DNA of 21,729 bases, taken from Deltaproteobacteria bacterium. Its GTDB lineage: Bacteria > Desulfobacterota > Desulfobacteria > Desulfobacterales > JAFDDL01. Positions within the stretch are counted from its first letter, which is position 1, and each line of letters begins with the position of its first letter. The notes under the pieces were generated by a model that was given only the letters and a program-made list of their open reading frames with translations, was not told the DNA's origin and searched no databases. The DNA is taken from positions 1-21,729 of the forward strand of contig JAFDDL010000060.1 of the NCBI GenBank assembly GCA_019310865.1, written 5' to 3'. Of this stretch, positions 1-6,103 are shown in pieces. A program made the position numbers and the translations under genes.

Positions 1-86
1 GGATGTTTTTAAGCTCCTTCATCGAAACCAAGGCGGCAACCGATTCTCCCCGTCGGGTCAAAACAAAAGATTCGTTTCCAAAGGAA
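1..86 (-). pseudogene. Phd/YefM-type antitoxin, 5'-truncated fragment (continues off the left edge)
   Basis: Read on the minus strand, bases 86 to 1 give an open frame containing ESFVLTRRGESVAALVSMKE. This resembles the central strand-turn-strand of Phd/YefM antitoxins (usual form: xVLTRRGKPVAALVSxED). The family normally has about 20-25 more residues before this point. Here that part is missing, and the frame runs into a stop inside the repeat that begins near base 85, so the 5' end appears to have been replaced by repeat DNA. The rest of the gene and any partner toxin lie left of base 1. The assignment rests on about 28 residues and is moderate. Confidence 0.5.
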
Positions 87-326
87 ATTTAGGGGACGTT
101 CCCAACTTTTGAACTTTATTGGTATTAGCGGCAATTTTCATTACCGCCCACATTTAAACGCGAATCGAAACGAAAAGAATGAAGGTCGGGATTGAGATCG
201 ACATAGCGACATAGCGACATAGGGCCGGACCACGCTAACCATTTGACATTGCATAACAAATAGCTTAATAACGTCTCTGAATCGGTCTTAATCGACCAGT
301 TTTCCCCCGAAAATTGCCCTGTTAAG
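83..326 (+). repeat. RAYT/REPIN left-end sequence, copy 1 (partial)
   Basis: Bases 83-132 match the left arm and loop of the REPIN-like repeat seen complete at 2894-2963, but the right arm is absent. After about 67 unrelated bases, 200-326 matches 1240-1357 closely: an octamer GACATAGC/G repeated three times (200-223), then a conserved block ending GTTAAG. In the second copy this block is followed directly by the start of a RAYT transposase reading frame, so both are interpreted as transposase 5' leader sequence. The remaining bases to 467 (327-467) contain no gene or repeat that I recognise. Confidence 0.75.
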
Positions 327-467
327 CCGCCGGCGATTTAATCACATCCCTTTGCGGCCATGGCACCGAAGGGGGGATGTTGTCAACCAACACGCCGGGT
401 CATGGCTGCCTCCGAACCGCATTGTGTCAACGTATTTCCTTTGATACCACTTCTTTGGAGGAAAAAA

Positions 468-851
468 TTATATCACCGGCAATTGTGGCAAGTGGTTGAA
501 GTGGATATCGCGCGTGAATAATAGGAGGTCATGTTGAAGCGCCAGGGCGGCAATCCATAAATCGTTGGTCGGTATGGGCGTGCCTTGTTTTCTGAGTTGC
601 CTGAAAAGTCGAGCATATTGATGCGTCGTATCCTCATCGGCAAAAAGCTGTTTGACGCGCGGGCTGTTAAGAAACCGTGTAAGCGTCTGCTCGTTTTTGT
701 AACTCCGCGTTCCACAGGCAAAACCTGCCCGGAGTTCACCGAGAACGATAAAGGGAATCATGATATCAGCGGCCCGCCTAATCACATGCACAGCTTCCGG
801 TGCCCCTTCACAAAAATCCTGGTAGCGATTGCTGTCCACTAGGATTCTCAT
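468..851 (-). CDS. PIN-domain ribonuclease toxin, VapC family
   Basis: A 127-residue protein, the usual VapC size. VapC toxins are Mg2+-dependent endoribonucleases that cut tRNA or other RNA when freed from their antitoxin. The acidic PIN residues are visible: D6 in ILVDSN, E39 in LGELRAGF, D97 in TNDLWIAALAL and D115 in FTRDIHF. The first motif reads DSN rather than the common DTN, which should be tolerated. Its ATG overlaps the stop of the upstream antitoxin gene by four bases (ATGA, 848-851), implying translational coupling. The pair lies between two copies of RAYT leader sequence (83-326 and 1207-1357). Family assignment is firm; the RNA target is unknown. Confidence 0.9.
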   Translation of the reverse strand: MRILVDSNRYQDFCEGAPEAVHVIRRAADIMIPFIVLGELRAGFACGTRSYKNEQTLTRFLNSPRVKQLFADEDTTHQYARLFRQLRKQGTPIPTNDLWIAALALQHDLLLFTRDIHFNHLPQLPVI

Positions 852-1099
852 TTCCAGAGCTCCTCGTCAATGGACTCGAAAGCCTCCATGGCGGCGTCGA
901 AATCAGGGTCGGCCACCCAAGATCCCGCCAGCTCGTCGAGATCATGATATTCCACCGGCTCATCCGCCACACCGACCCCGCGTTTGAGAATAGCCAGTAA
1001 AACAGCATTGAGGCTCTTATGCGTTTTTTTTGCCTGTTGTCGGACGAGCCGATCAACCTGTTCTGGTATCTTTCGAATTGTGTATTGCGTCGTTTTCAT
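848..1099 (-). CDS. Antitoxin partner of the PIN toxin (ribbon-helix-helix, FitA/VapB-like)
   Basis: An 83-residue protein starting MKTTQYTIRKIPEQVDRLVR. A short beta strand (TTQYTIRKIP) followed by two helices resembles the N-terminal ribbon-helix-helix DNA-binding domain of FitA-type antitoxins. The acidic C-terminal half (PDFDAAMEAFESIDEELW) is typical of the toxin-wrapping tail. A longer in-frame extension up to 1228 exists, but it would read through the promoter and operator, so 1099 is preferred. The gene precedes and overlaps the toxin by four bases. It is probably autoregulated through the perfect inverted repeat at 1097-1130, which includes its own start codon. Confidence 0.85.
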   Translation of the reverse strand: MKTTQYTIRKIPEQVDRLVRQQAKKTHKSLNAVLLAILKRGVGVADEPVEYHDLDELAGSWVADPDFDAAMEAFESIDEELWK

Positions 1100-1134
1100 G
1101 CCTGCAATGTATATAATTAGTGCAGGCATGTCAA
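1097..1134 (-). promoter_or_regulatory. Promoter and palindromic operator of the first toxin-antitoxin pair
   Basis: On the minus strand a perfect -35 box TTGACA (1134-1129) is followed after 17 bases by TACATT (1111-1106). A perfect 10-bp inverted repeat, CATGCCTGCA at 1097-1106 and TGCAGGCATG at 1121-1130, overlaps both boxes and includes the antitoxin start codon (1099-1097). A start about seven bases after the -10 box would fall at or next to the ATG, so the mRNA could be leaderless. Binding of the toxin-antitoxin complex here would block transcription; this is inferred from position and symmetry. Confidence 0.7.
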
Positions 1135-1206
1135 TGGCCAATAATTTTCGGACTGTGACACACAGCCTGAAACGAGACTGACCTTTCGGTCGTTCATAGT
1201 GATCCA

Positions 1207-1357
1207 GGAATTTAGGGGACGTTCCCAACTTTTAAACTTGACATAGCGACATAGGGTCTGGCCACGCTAACCATTTGATATTGCACAATAAATAGCTTAA
1301 TAACGTCTCTGAATCGGTCTTAATCGACCAGTTTCCCCCCAAAATTGCTCTATTAAG
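1207..1357 (+). repeat. RAYT left-end/leader sequence, copy 2
   Basis: Bases 1207-1239 match the REPIN left arm (ending ...CCCAACTTTTAAACTT). They are joined directly to a block (1240-1357) that is nearly identical to 200-326, including two copies of the GACATAGC/G octamer (three in copy 1). The block leads straight into the start codon of a RAYT-like reading frame at 1372. The two copies are direct repeats flanking the 468-1099 toxin-antitoxin pair. Bases 1131-1206 between the operator and this repeat show nothing recognisable. Confidence 0.8.
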
Positions 1358-1371
1358 GGAATCAATGAAAA

Positions 1372-1542
1372 ATGGCTCGTGTAAAAAGACATTATATACC
1401 TGACCATATATGGCATATAACCCATCAGTGCCATAGGCAAGAATTCCTTGACGGCAAACCGGACAATGACCTGGTTCACCTCGTCTGCCGCTCCAACAGT
1501 TCCTATACCGTGTTGGCAAGATTCAAGGTGTTACCGGTGTAA
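1372..1542 (+). pseudogene. Decayed REP-associated tyrosine transposase (RAYT, Y1 family), N-terminal remnant
   Basis: A 56-codon frame starts MARVKRHYIPDHIWHITHQC, the characteristic N-terminus of RAYT / IS200-like Y1 transposases (usual form MARxKRHYIPxxxWHITHRCHxxEFL). Similarity stops after about 26 residues (HRQEFL). The remaining residues do not resemble the family, and the HUH and tyrosine catalytic motifs are absent. Full-length RAYTs are roughly 200-330 residues, so this is a 3'-truncated relic that cannot be active. It marks the source of the REPIN-like hairpins in this region, which would have to be mobilised by a full copy elsewhere. Confidence 0.75.
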
Positions 1543-2716
1543 AGTCCGGAATTGCCCTTAACATAAATTCGTCAAAGAGAGGAACGGTAAACGCCATATC
1601 GCCATGAGAAGGGCTGTAGACCATCCCTTTTTTTATCAACCTGGCACGCGTGGGTCCGAGGCTGGTGATTTTCACACCAAGTTTATGAGCAATATCACCG
1701 GTTCGTTTGACACCGGGATCAGACAGGGCCATGGCATGCAAAAACTGTTTCTCCCGTGGTGTCAGGCGATCAAAACGAACACGAAAGAAGTTCTCGTCCA
1801 GACGGTGGATGACATGCCGGGTTGCTTCCTGCACCACTAGAAGGGTAATTGGTGAGTCGTTCGTCCGATTCCAGGCCTGATACCCCCATTCCTGAAGAAA
1901 ATAAGGATAACCTTGGGTTAAACGAAAAATTTCCTCAAGAGCAGATTCCTCAAATTTTACCCCGGCTTCTTCGACAGGTCCCCGGAGAGCCCTGGCGGCA
2001 TCGGATTGGGAGAGTGGACCAATGTCGGGAAAGTTGAAAAGACGCTCCGCGTATGATTTCGATTCGCCCGCCAACCCCGGTAAAATCGGTAGTCCTGCTC
2101 CCAATAATACGAGGGGCAACCGGCGCTGTTGCATCTTGTGCATGGCCATAATCAAGGCGCTTAATTCAGACCGGTTGAAGTACTGTATTTCATCAATGAA
2201 AATAGCTATAGAAGCTTTGCGTTCTCCGGCAGCTTCGGCAACCGTAATTAGCAGATCGGGCAAATCAATTTCCAAATCGCCGCTATCAGCGATACCCCGT
2301 TCCGGTTCAATGTCCAGCCCGAGTTCCACCCCACCGACAGAAACCTTGATTGCTCCGATGAAACTCTTCAATACAGCAAGGCCTTTGCGAACCTTGTTTC
2401 CGGCGCCGGTCATCCGATCCAAATCAAAAAGCAACCGTCGCAGTTGGGGGGCCAAAAGCAGGGCCAATGATTTATCTTCGTAAGCTTCAACGAGAATGGT
2501 ACGATAACCATCCCTTTGAGCGATTCTTTCCATTTCATTCAGTAAAACGGTCTTGCCGGTGCCGCGAAGCCCGGTGAGGAGGATACTTTTCTCGGATCGT
2601 TTTAATTGTACCCGACCCAATAAGATTCGCGCCTGTTCCAGGACATCGTCACGACCAACTAACTCGGGCGGAGGAGAACCTGCTCCAGGTGAAAAAGGGT
2701 TTTTTATCGGATCCAT
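1523..2716 (-). CDS. AAA-family ATPase with C-terminal winged-helix region (AAA_16/ORC-like)
   Basis: A 397-residue P-loop ATPase. Walker A is GLRGTGKT (residues 49-56), Walker B is IAIFIDEIQ (170-178), and a sensor-1-like strand reads LVLLGAGLP (202-210). The C-terminal part from about residue 318 (RLTPREKQFLHAMA... then a helix-turn-helix-like stretch) looks like a winged helix, as in STAND/ORC-like MNS-clade ATPases of prokaryotic accessory regions. No nuclease or effector domain is visible. The start at 2716 is supported by AGGAAG about eight bases upstream. An array of 10-bp repeats lies just upstream (2743-2806), suggesting autoregulation or a DNA-bound role. The biological function is unknown. 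Its 3' end overlaps the RAYT relic on the other strand. Confidence 0.8.
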   Translation of the reverse strand: MDPIKNPFSPGAGSPPPELVGRDDVLEQARILLGRVQLKRSEKSILLTGLRGTGKTVLLNEMERIAQRDGYRTILVEAYEDKSLALLLAPQLRRLLFDLDRMTGAGNKVRKGLAVLKSFIGAIKVSVGGVELGLDIEPERGIADSGDLEIDLPDLLITVAEAAGERKASIAIFIDEIQYFNRSELSALIMAMHKMQQRRLPLVLLGAGLPILPGLAGESKSYAERLFNFPDIGPLSQSDAARALRGPVEEAGVKFEESALEEIFRLTQGYPYFLQEWGYQAWNRTNDSPITLLVVQEATRHVIHRLDENFFRVRFDRLTPREKQFLHAMALSDPGVKRTGDIAHKLGVKITSLGPTRARLIKKGMVYSPSHGDMAFTVPLFDEFMLRAIPDFTPVTP

Positions 2717-2742
2717 GTCGTCTTCCTACAGATTTATATTAG

Positions 2743-2806
2743 TTTATACCCATTTATACCCATTTATACATTTAATCAAGTATAAATTGATATAATTGGG
2801 TATAAA
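2743..2806. promoter_or_regulatory. Phased 10-bp repeat array upstream of the AAA ATPase
   Basis: TTTATACCCA occurs at 2743-2752 and again at 2753-2762, followed by the related TTTATACATT at 2763-2772. These are three abutting sites with a period of one helical turn. The inverse TGGGTATAAA lies at 2797-2806, and a partial inverse (AGTATAAA) at 2779-2786. The array ends 27 bases before the ATPase start codon, so it covers the likely promoter. It resembles an operator or iteron array; which protein binds is unknown. Confidence 0.6.
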
Positions 2807-2865
2807 TCGTCTTTGGCAGCGGATCGTTGAACTTCTATCCTGTATTTCAAAGTTCGAGGAATTTA

Positions 2866-2899
2866 GGACGAGTTTAGGGGACGGACGAGTTTAGGGGAC
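2866..2899. repeat. 17-bp perfect tandem duplication at a REPIN border
   Basis: GGACGAGTTTAGGGGAC is present twice without interruption (2866-2882 and 2883-2899). The second copy runs into the left arm of the REPIN hairpin, so the duplication involves the outer edge of the mobile repeat. Confidence 0.85.
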
Positions 2900-2964
2900 G
2901 TTCCCAACTTTTAAACTTTATTGGTATTAGCGGCGATAAAGTTTAAAAGTTGGGAGCGTCCCCC
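2893..2964. repeat. REPIN-like hairpin, copy 3 (complete)
   Basis: Left arm 2894-2921 and right arm 2936-2963 (28 bases each) pair with a single G-T-type mismatch around a 14-base loop, TGGTATTAGCGGCG. The same arms and loop recur at 4572-4642 and 5490-5559, with partial copies at 83-132 and 1207-1239. Such near-perfect, dispersed intergenic hairpins are typical of REPINs mobilised by RAYT transposases. It could also act as a bidirectional terminator. Confidence 0.85.
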
Positions 2965-3028
2965 TTTTCTCCCTTTTCTCCATAGTAGCAGGTAAAATCT
3001 ATGAAACACTCAATAACATCATAGCCAT

Positions 3029-3115
3029 TTAAAAAATACAACTCGCGGTCTCCAATGATCGGAAAACCGGCTGCTTTCAGTATCTTTTCCGTGTGTTTCA
3101 CATTCTTCACCTGAA
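3029..3115 (-). pseudogene. Duplicated C-terminal fragment of the double-ACT-domain gene
   Basis: Read on the minus strand, 29 codons encode QVKNVKHTEKILKAAGFPII followed by GDRELYFL. This matches the C-terminal end of the intact ACT protein at 5649-6080 with two residue changes. Four of the six base differences are synonymous, suggesting the source evolved under purifying selection before truncation. The homology starts and stops abruptly, and no N-terminal part is present. It lies about 65 bases from a REPIN hairpin, just as the intact gene's 3' end lies about 90 bases from another REPIN. Confidence 0.8.
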
Positions 3116-3197
3116 CGCGACAACTGACAACTGCGAGTACGCGTCTGGCTTTTGCGCGTTAGGTGAGGCGTTATAAGACGGAAAACAAAAGTAAAAA

Positions 3198-3347
3198 TCA
3201 GGACAGGTTTCGGTAGATATCTTTGCGGTGGCCAACTTTCACAATCAGGATTAGCAGGACATTATTTAGGATCTCATAAACTATCCGATAGTCACCAACG
3301 CGAACTTTATGAAAGGGATTACTCCTGTTCTCTTCACTCAACGCCAT
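3198..3347 (-). pseudogene. RelE/ParE-family toxin, C-terminal remnant
   Basis: A 49-codon minus-strand frame contains HKVRVGDYRIVYEILNNVLL, ending VKVGHRKDIYRNLS. This matches the C-terminal half of RelE/ParE ribosome-dependent or gyrase-directed toxins (usual form: RVRVGDYRVIYEI...VLRVGHRREVY). Full toxins have about 85-95 residues, so the N-terminal half is missing. An ATG at 3347 opens the frame but overlaps the end of the ATPase gene (stop at 3338-3340), so a shortened protein might still be made. No RelB-like antitoxin is adjacent. Bases 3116-3197 contain nothing recognisable. Confidence 0.75.
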
Positions 3348-4489
3348 AAAGCATCGCAGGCTAACCGGTTGGCAAATTCTTGAAAAGGCAAAACATCAAT
3401 GCCGTCCTTTGTTCTCATTACCGGTCCACGGGGGTAAACGACGACCCGGCGCTGCAGGCCTTTGAGTAATGCCACAGCACGGAGGCCTTTACACCAGGTG
3501 TCTGTAAACGTTTTCCCGGACTTTACCTCGACCGCGATCAATTCCGTACCGCGAACCAGGATGAAATCGACTTCAGTTTCGGATCGGCCTGAAGGCGCCC
3601 AGTAATACATATCATCATAGAGTCCACGGTAATCCCGATATGCCCGTAATAATTGAGCCACCATTCCTTCGAACAACGGCCCTTTTTCTTCCGGAGCCAA
3701 CGTACCGGTCGTCTGTTTCATGGTGCGAACGATGCCTGGATCGCACCAGTACCATTTGGGAAGTTTTCGTTCTCGTACTCGCAGCTTTGCTTCGTATGCA
3801 GGCAGTCGGAAGCACAGGAGTGTTTCCTCTAAGACATCGAGGTACCCCGTTGCCGTCGTTCTTGCTACCCCGGATTCCCGGGCAATATTGGTTACGTTGA
3901 CGGTTTGACCGTGAAATAGAGCGGCTATCGGTAAAAACCGAGCAAATCCCGGCAAGTTTCGGACAAGTGCCTCGGCCTGGATTTCTTCTTTCAGATATAG
4001 CCGGGTGTAAGCGAAAAGCGTCTCCTGTTTGGCACTCGAATTCCAGACAATGGGCAGCGAGCCGTACCGCAACGCCGCATCCAAATCGAATGATTCGCCA
4101 AGTTCCTCGGGCACGAAAGGATGCATTGATCGATGCAGGGCGCGTCCTGCCAGCAGGTTGACGCCGGCACGCTTGAGTTTTCGCGCACTCGACCCGCACA
4201 GGACAAAACGCCGACGCTTTTTTTCGATGAACCGATGCACCTCGTTCAGCAGTCCCGGTAGTCTCTGCACTTCGTCTACGATTACCCAGCGATCTGTTGA
4301 AACAGCGCGCACTTCATCCGCGAAGTGACCGGGATTTGCCAACAACCTTTGGTATGTCTCCTCGGACAGCAAATCGATTACATGGGCGTCGGGAAAGGTG
4401 CCGCTAAGCCATGTACTCTTGCCCGATCCGCGTGGACCCAAAAGAAAAAAGCTTTGTTCCGGAGCTTTGCATATTCGGTTTATAACCAT
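3338..4489 (-). CDS. AAA_14/DUF4143-family ATPase
   Basis: 383 residues with the two-part layout of COG1373 ATPases. The N-terminal AAA domain has Walker A GPRGSGKST (18-26), Walker B WVIVDEVQ (68-75) and a CGSSARKLK sensor stretch. After it come a winged-helix-like region (about 195-230) and a C-terminal DUF4143 domain with a PD-(D/E)xK-like signature: E274, the EVDFIL strand (E306, D308) and VEVKSGK (E321, K323). Family members are frequent in accessory regions, and their cellular role is not established. Its stop overlaps the RelE remnant by a few bases. A promoter with an inverted repeat lies upstream (4530-4558). It is paralogous in architecture, not close in sequence, to the ATPase at 8352-9716. 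Confidence 0.85.
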   Translation of the reverse strand: MVINRICKAPEQSFFLLGPRGSGKSTWLSGTFPDAHVIDLLSEETYQRLLANPGHFADEVRAVSTDRWVIVDEVQRLPGLLNEVHRFIEKKRRRFVLCGSSARKLKRAGVNLLAGRALHRSMHPFVPEELGESFDLDAALRYGSLPIVWNSSAKQETLFAYTRLYLKEEIQAEALVRNLPGFARFLPIAALFHGQTVNVTNIARESGVARTTATGYLDVLEETLLCFRLPAYEAKLRVRERKLPKWYWCDPGIVRTMKQTTGTLAPEEKGPLFEGMVAQLLRAYRDYRGLYDDMYYWAPSGRSETEVDFILVRGTELIAVEVKSGKTFTDTWCKGLRAVALLKGLQRRVVVYPRGPVMRTKDGIDVLPFQEFANRLACDALWR

Positions 4490-4529
4490 TTGATAGTCTC
4501 GAGGTCATTTAACGTTGAAATTTGACGAT

Positions 4530-4558
4530 AGCCTATACAAATAGCACATATTTGTCAA
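4530..4558 (-). promoter_or_regulatory. Promoter with inverted repeat upstream of the DUF4143 ATPase
   Basis: On the minus strand TTGACA (4558-4553) and TAGGCT (4535-4530) are separated by 17 bases. A perfect 7-bp inverted repeat, ACAAATA (4537-4543) and TATTTGT (4549-4555), fills the space between them and would place a repressor across the promoter. Confidence 0.55.
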
Positions 4559-4564
4559 GTCCGG

Positions 4565-4643
4565 AAATTTAGGGGACGTTCCCAACTTTTAAACTTTATT
4601 GGTATTAGCGGCGATAAAGTTATAAATGTTGGGAGCGTCCCCC
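4565..4643. repeat. REPIN-like hairpin, copy 4
   Basis: Left arm 4572-4599, loop 4600-4613 (TGGTATTAGCGGCG) and right arm 4614-4642. The left arm is identical to copies 3 and 5. The right arm carries a one-base insertion and a changed A/T stretch (ATAAAGTTATAAATGTTGGG), so the stem is slightly imperfect. It is followed by a C-rich tail and separates the ATPase from the second PIN toxin. Bases 4643-4748 hold nothing else recognisable. Confidence 0.85.
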
Positions 4644-4748
4644 TTTTCCGCCCCCCTTTTCTCCCGTGATCGTTAAAAATCACAAGGGGACAATCAAAGT
4701 TTATAAAAATGCTGAAGATGGGGTGATTTTTTTGTGAAGAAAGCATCG

Positions 4749-5153
4749 CTATAAGATGTTGATATCTATAGGAGTAACATCTTTTATCTTTTTGAAGTCG
4801 TGGTCGAATGTCGAGAAAGCAGTGGCGAATTTTTCCGCAAAGGTTATGTGAATGATATCGTTAATATTTTTACAGAAATCGATACGACGGCATGTCTCAA
4901 AGGCTTGATCCAACATTGATAGGTCGATTTCATGCCGGCAATAAGATTTAAACACGCTGTAATTATTTCTAATATGTTCTTTGTTAACATTAAGCTTGGA
5001 TAATGTGAATATAAACTCTTGAAGACTTAGTGGAGACAGCAAGAGATTGTTGGTTTCCCCCAAATCTCTTATAAGCGCTTGGCTTTTTTGCATTTTATTC
5101 TGGTCTTGATTGACAGCCGCATAAACCAGTATGTTCGTATCAAGATAATGCAT
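4749..5153 (-). CDS. PIN-domain toxin, VapC-like (second module)
   Basis: A 134-residue PIN protein. Likely metal-binding acidic residues are D5 in YLDTNILVYA, E46 in LSLQEFIF, D99 in NINDIIHITFAEK, and D117/D119 in FDHDFKK. The DTN start motif is canonical. The gene overlaps the upstream small gene by 14 bases, the usual coupled antitoxin-toxin layout. Both genes are distinctly more AT-rich and lysine/asparagine-rich than the neighbouring metabolic genes, which suggests acquisition by transfer. It is not a close relative of the toxin at 468-851. Confidence 0.85.
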   Translation of the reverse strand: MHYLDTNILVYAAVNQDQNKMQKSQALIRDLGETNNLLLSPLSLQEFIFTLSKLNVNKEHIRNNYSVFKSYCRHEIDLSMLDQAFETCRRIDFCKNINDIIHITFAEKFATAFSTFDHDFKKIKDVTPIDINIL

Positions 5154-5412
5154 CGTTCATTTCATTCATAAGTTTGTCGAGGTCTATACCCTTAGATATT
5201 GTAATTGTTTTCGCCACAAGGAAATTTTTTTCCATTAATTGAACAAGATCTGGTTTCGGGCTTGACGGCTTCGCATCGTTGATCGGAAATATTAAAAGTT
5301 CCAAGTTTTTATCGATAAATTCGTTCGGGATTTTAACAAGGATTTGGTTTTTTTTTGGTTTTATAAATTCTCGAATCATATTCTCACTATCCCATTTTTT
5401 CTTATTTTTCAT
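5140..5412 (-). CDS. Probable antitoxin of the second PIN module
   Basis: 90 residues. The segment from about residue 12 (MIREFIKPKKNQILVKIPNE) through LELLIFPI resembles the swapped-hairpin or small-beta N-terminus seen in many PIN-toxin partners: a strand, IP, an acidic/aromatic residue, then a strand ending in IFP. The C-terminal stretch is helical and charged and would contact the toxin. The first ATG is at 5412; an in-frame ATG at 5379 matches the domain start and is an alternative. Neither has a strong Shine-Dalgarno sequence. The role is inferred mainly from size, order and the 14-base overlap with the PIN gene. Confidence 0.7.
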   Translation of the reverse strand: MKNKKKWDSENMIREFIKPKKNQILVKIPNEFIDKNLELLIFPINDAKPSSPKPDLVQLMEKNFLVAKTITISKGIDLDKLMNEMNDALS

Positions 5413-5429
5413 AACCGCGTAACTATCCT

Positions 5430-5458
5430 AACATATCCCAAAATCTAGTTTATATCAA
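5430..5458 (-). promoter_or_regulatory. Promoter of the second toxin-antitoxin pair
   Basis: TTGATA (5458-5453) and TATGTT (5435-5430) on the minus strand are separated by exactly 17 bases. The expected start, near 5423, leaves only about ten bases before the ATG at 5412. If the promoter is real, the leader is very short or the downstream ATG at 5379 is used. Confidence 0.45.
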
Positions 5459-5463
5459 TACGC

Positions 5464-5560
5464 GAATTTAGGACGTTTAGGGACGTTTAGGGGACGTTCC
5501 CAACTTTTAAACTTTATTGGTATTAGCGGCGATAAAGTTTAAAAGTTGGGAGCGTCCCCA
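5464..5560. repeat. REPIN-like hairpin, copy 5, with a 10-bp tandem duplication at its edge
   Basis: Left arm 5490-5517, loop 5518-5531 (TGGTATTAGCGGCG) and right arm 5532-5559, identical to copy 3 over the whole hairpin. Just outside the left arm GGACGTTTAG is repeated twice (5471-5490). This is the same border that carries a 17-bp duplication in copy 3. Bases 5561-5648 show nothing further. Confidence 0.85.
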
Positions 5561-5648
5561 TTTTCTCCCTTATGGATAAATAAACGGCTGGAGCTGCCGA
5601 AGTCGACCTTGTTGCATCTGTATTACAGTGTTGCTTTCTGAGACGCTG

Positions 5649-6080
5649 TCAGCTTAAAAAATACAACTCGCGGTCCCCAATGATTGGAAACCCGGCTTCT
5701 TTCAGTATCTTTTCCGTGTGTTTTACATTCTCCACCTGAAAGACAAATAAGGCCTGGCCTGTTTCACAGATGGTAAATCCATAGGCATCCTCGACATTGA
5801 TACCGCCTTGGGCCAGAACTTCCGAGGCCTTTCGCAACCCGCCGGGTTTGTCTTCGATTCGAACGGCGACGATTTCCTTCAAGGTTGCGGCAAACCCTTC
5901 CTCTTTTAATGCCCGGCACCCTTCAGCCGGCTTGTCCAGGAGCAGTTTTATGATCCCATAGTCACCGGTATCGGCGATGGTGAGCGCCCGAATATTGATC
6001 ACCTCTCTTTCGAGCACCTTGGTGATGCGGTGTATCTTGCCCGGCTTGTTTTCTGCGAACACGGAAACCTGTTGCGGCAT
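5649..6080 (-). CDS. Tandem ACT-domain protein, partner of phenylacetate-CoA ligase
   Basis: 143 residues forming two ACT domains: about 3-66 (QVSVFAENKPGKIHRITKVL...) and about 69-140 (VAVRIEDKPGGLRKASEVLA...). Each opens with the KPG turn that binds small ligands, usually amino acids. Proteins of this layout commonly sit next to paaK-type ligases in anaerobes and are presumed to sense aromatic amino acids or related ligands. The start is supported by AGGAGG a few bases upstream. It follows paaK by 23 bases in the same direction, so the two form an operon. A fragment of its 3' end is duplicated at 3029-3115. Confidence 0.85.
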   Translation of the reverse strand: MPQQVSVFAENKPGKIHRITKVLEREVINIRALTIADTGDYGIIKLLLDKPAEGCRALKEEGFAATLKEIVAVRIEDKPGGLRKASEVLAQGGINVEDAYGFTICETGQALFVFQVENVKHTEKILKEAGFPIIGDRELYFLS

Positions 6081-6103
6081 GATATCCTCCTGTTCCGGCT
6101 TGG

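Noticed and set aside
1232..1519. Minus-strand open frame of 95 codons
   Set aside because: It lies across the RAYT leader and the RAYT relic, which read in the opposite direction. It has no recognisable motif and is a shadow frame.
3121..3185. GTTAGGT and GTTATAA near GCG-rich sequence, recalling an integron attC site
   Set aside because: No convincing paired core sites or long imperfect stem, no integrase, and the surrounding genes lack cassette layout.
1..5650. CRISPR array or prophage as explanation for the repeats
   Set aside because: Repeats are irregularly spaced hairpins without uniform spacers, and there are no cas, integrase, capsid or packaging genes.
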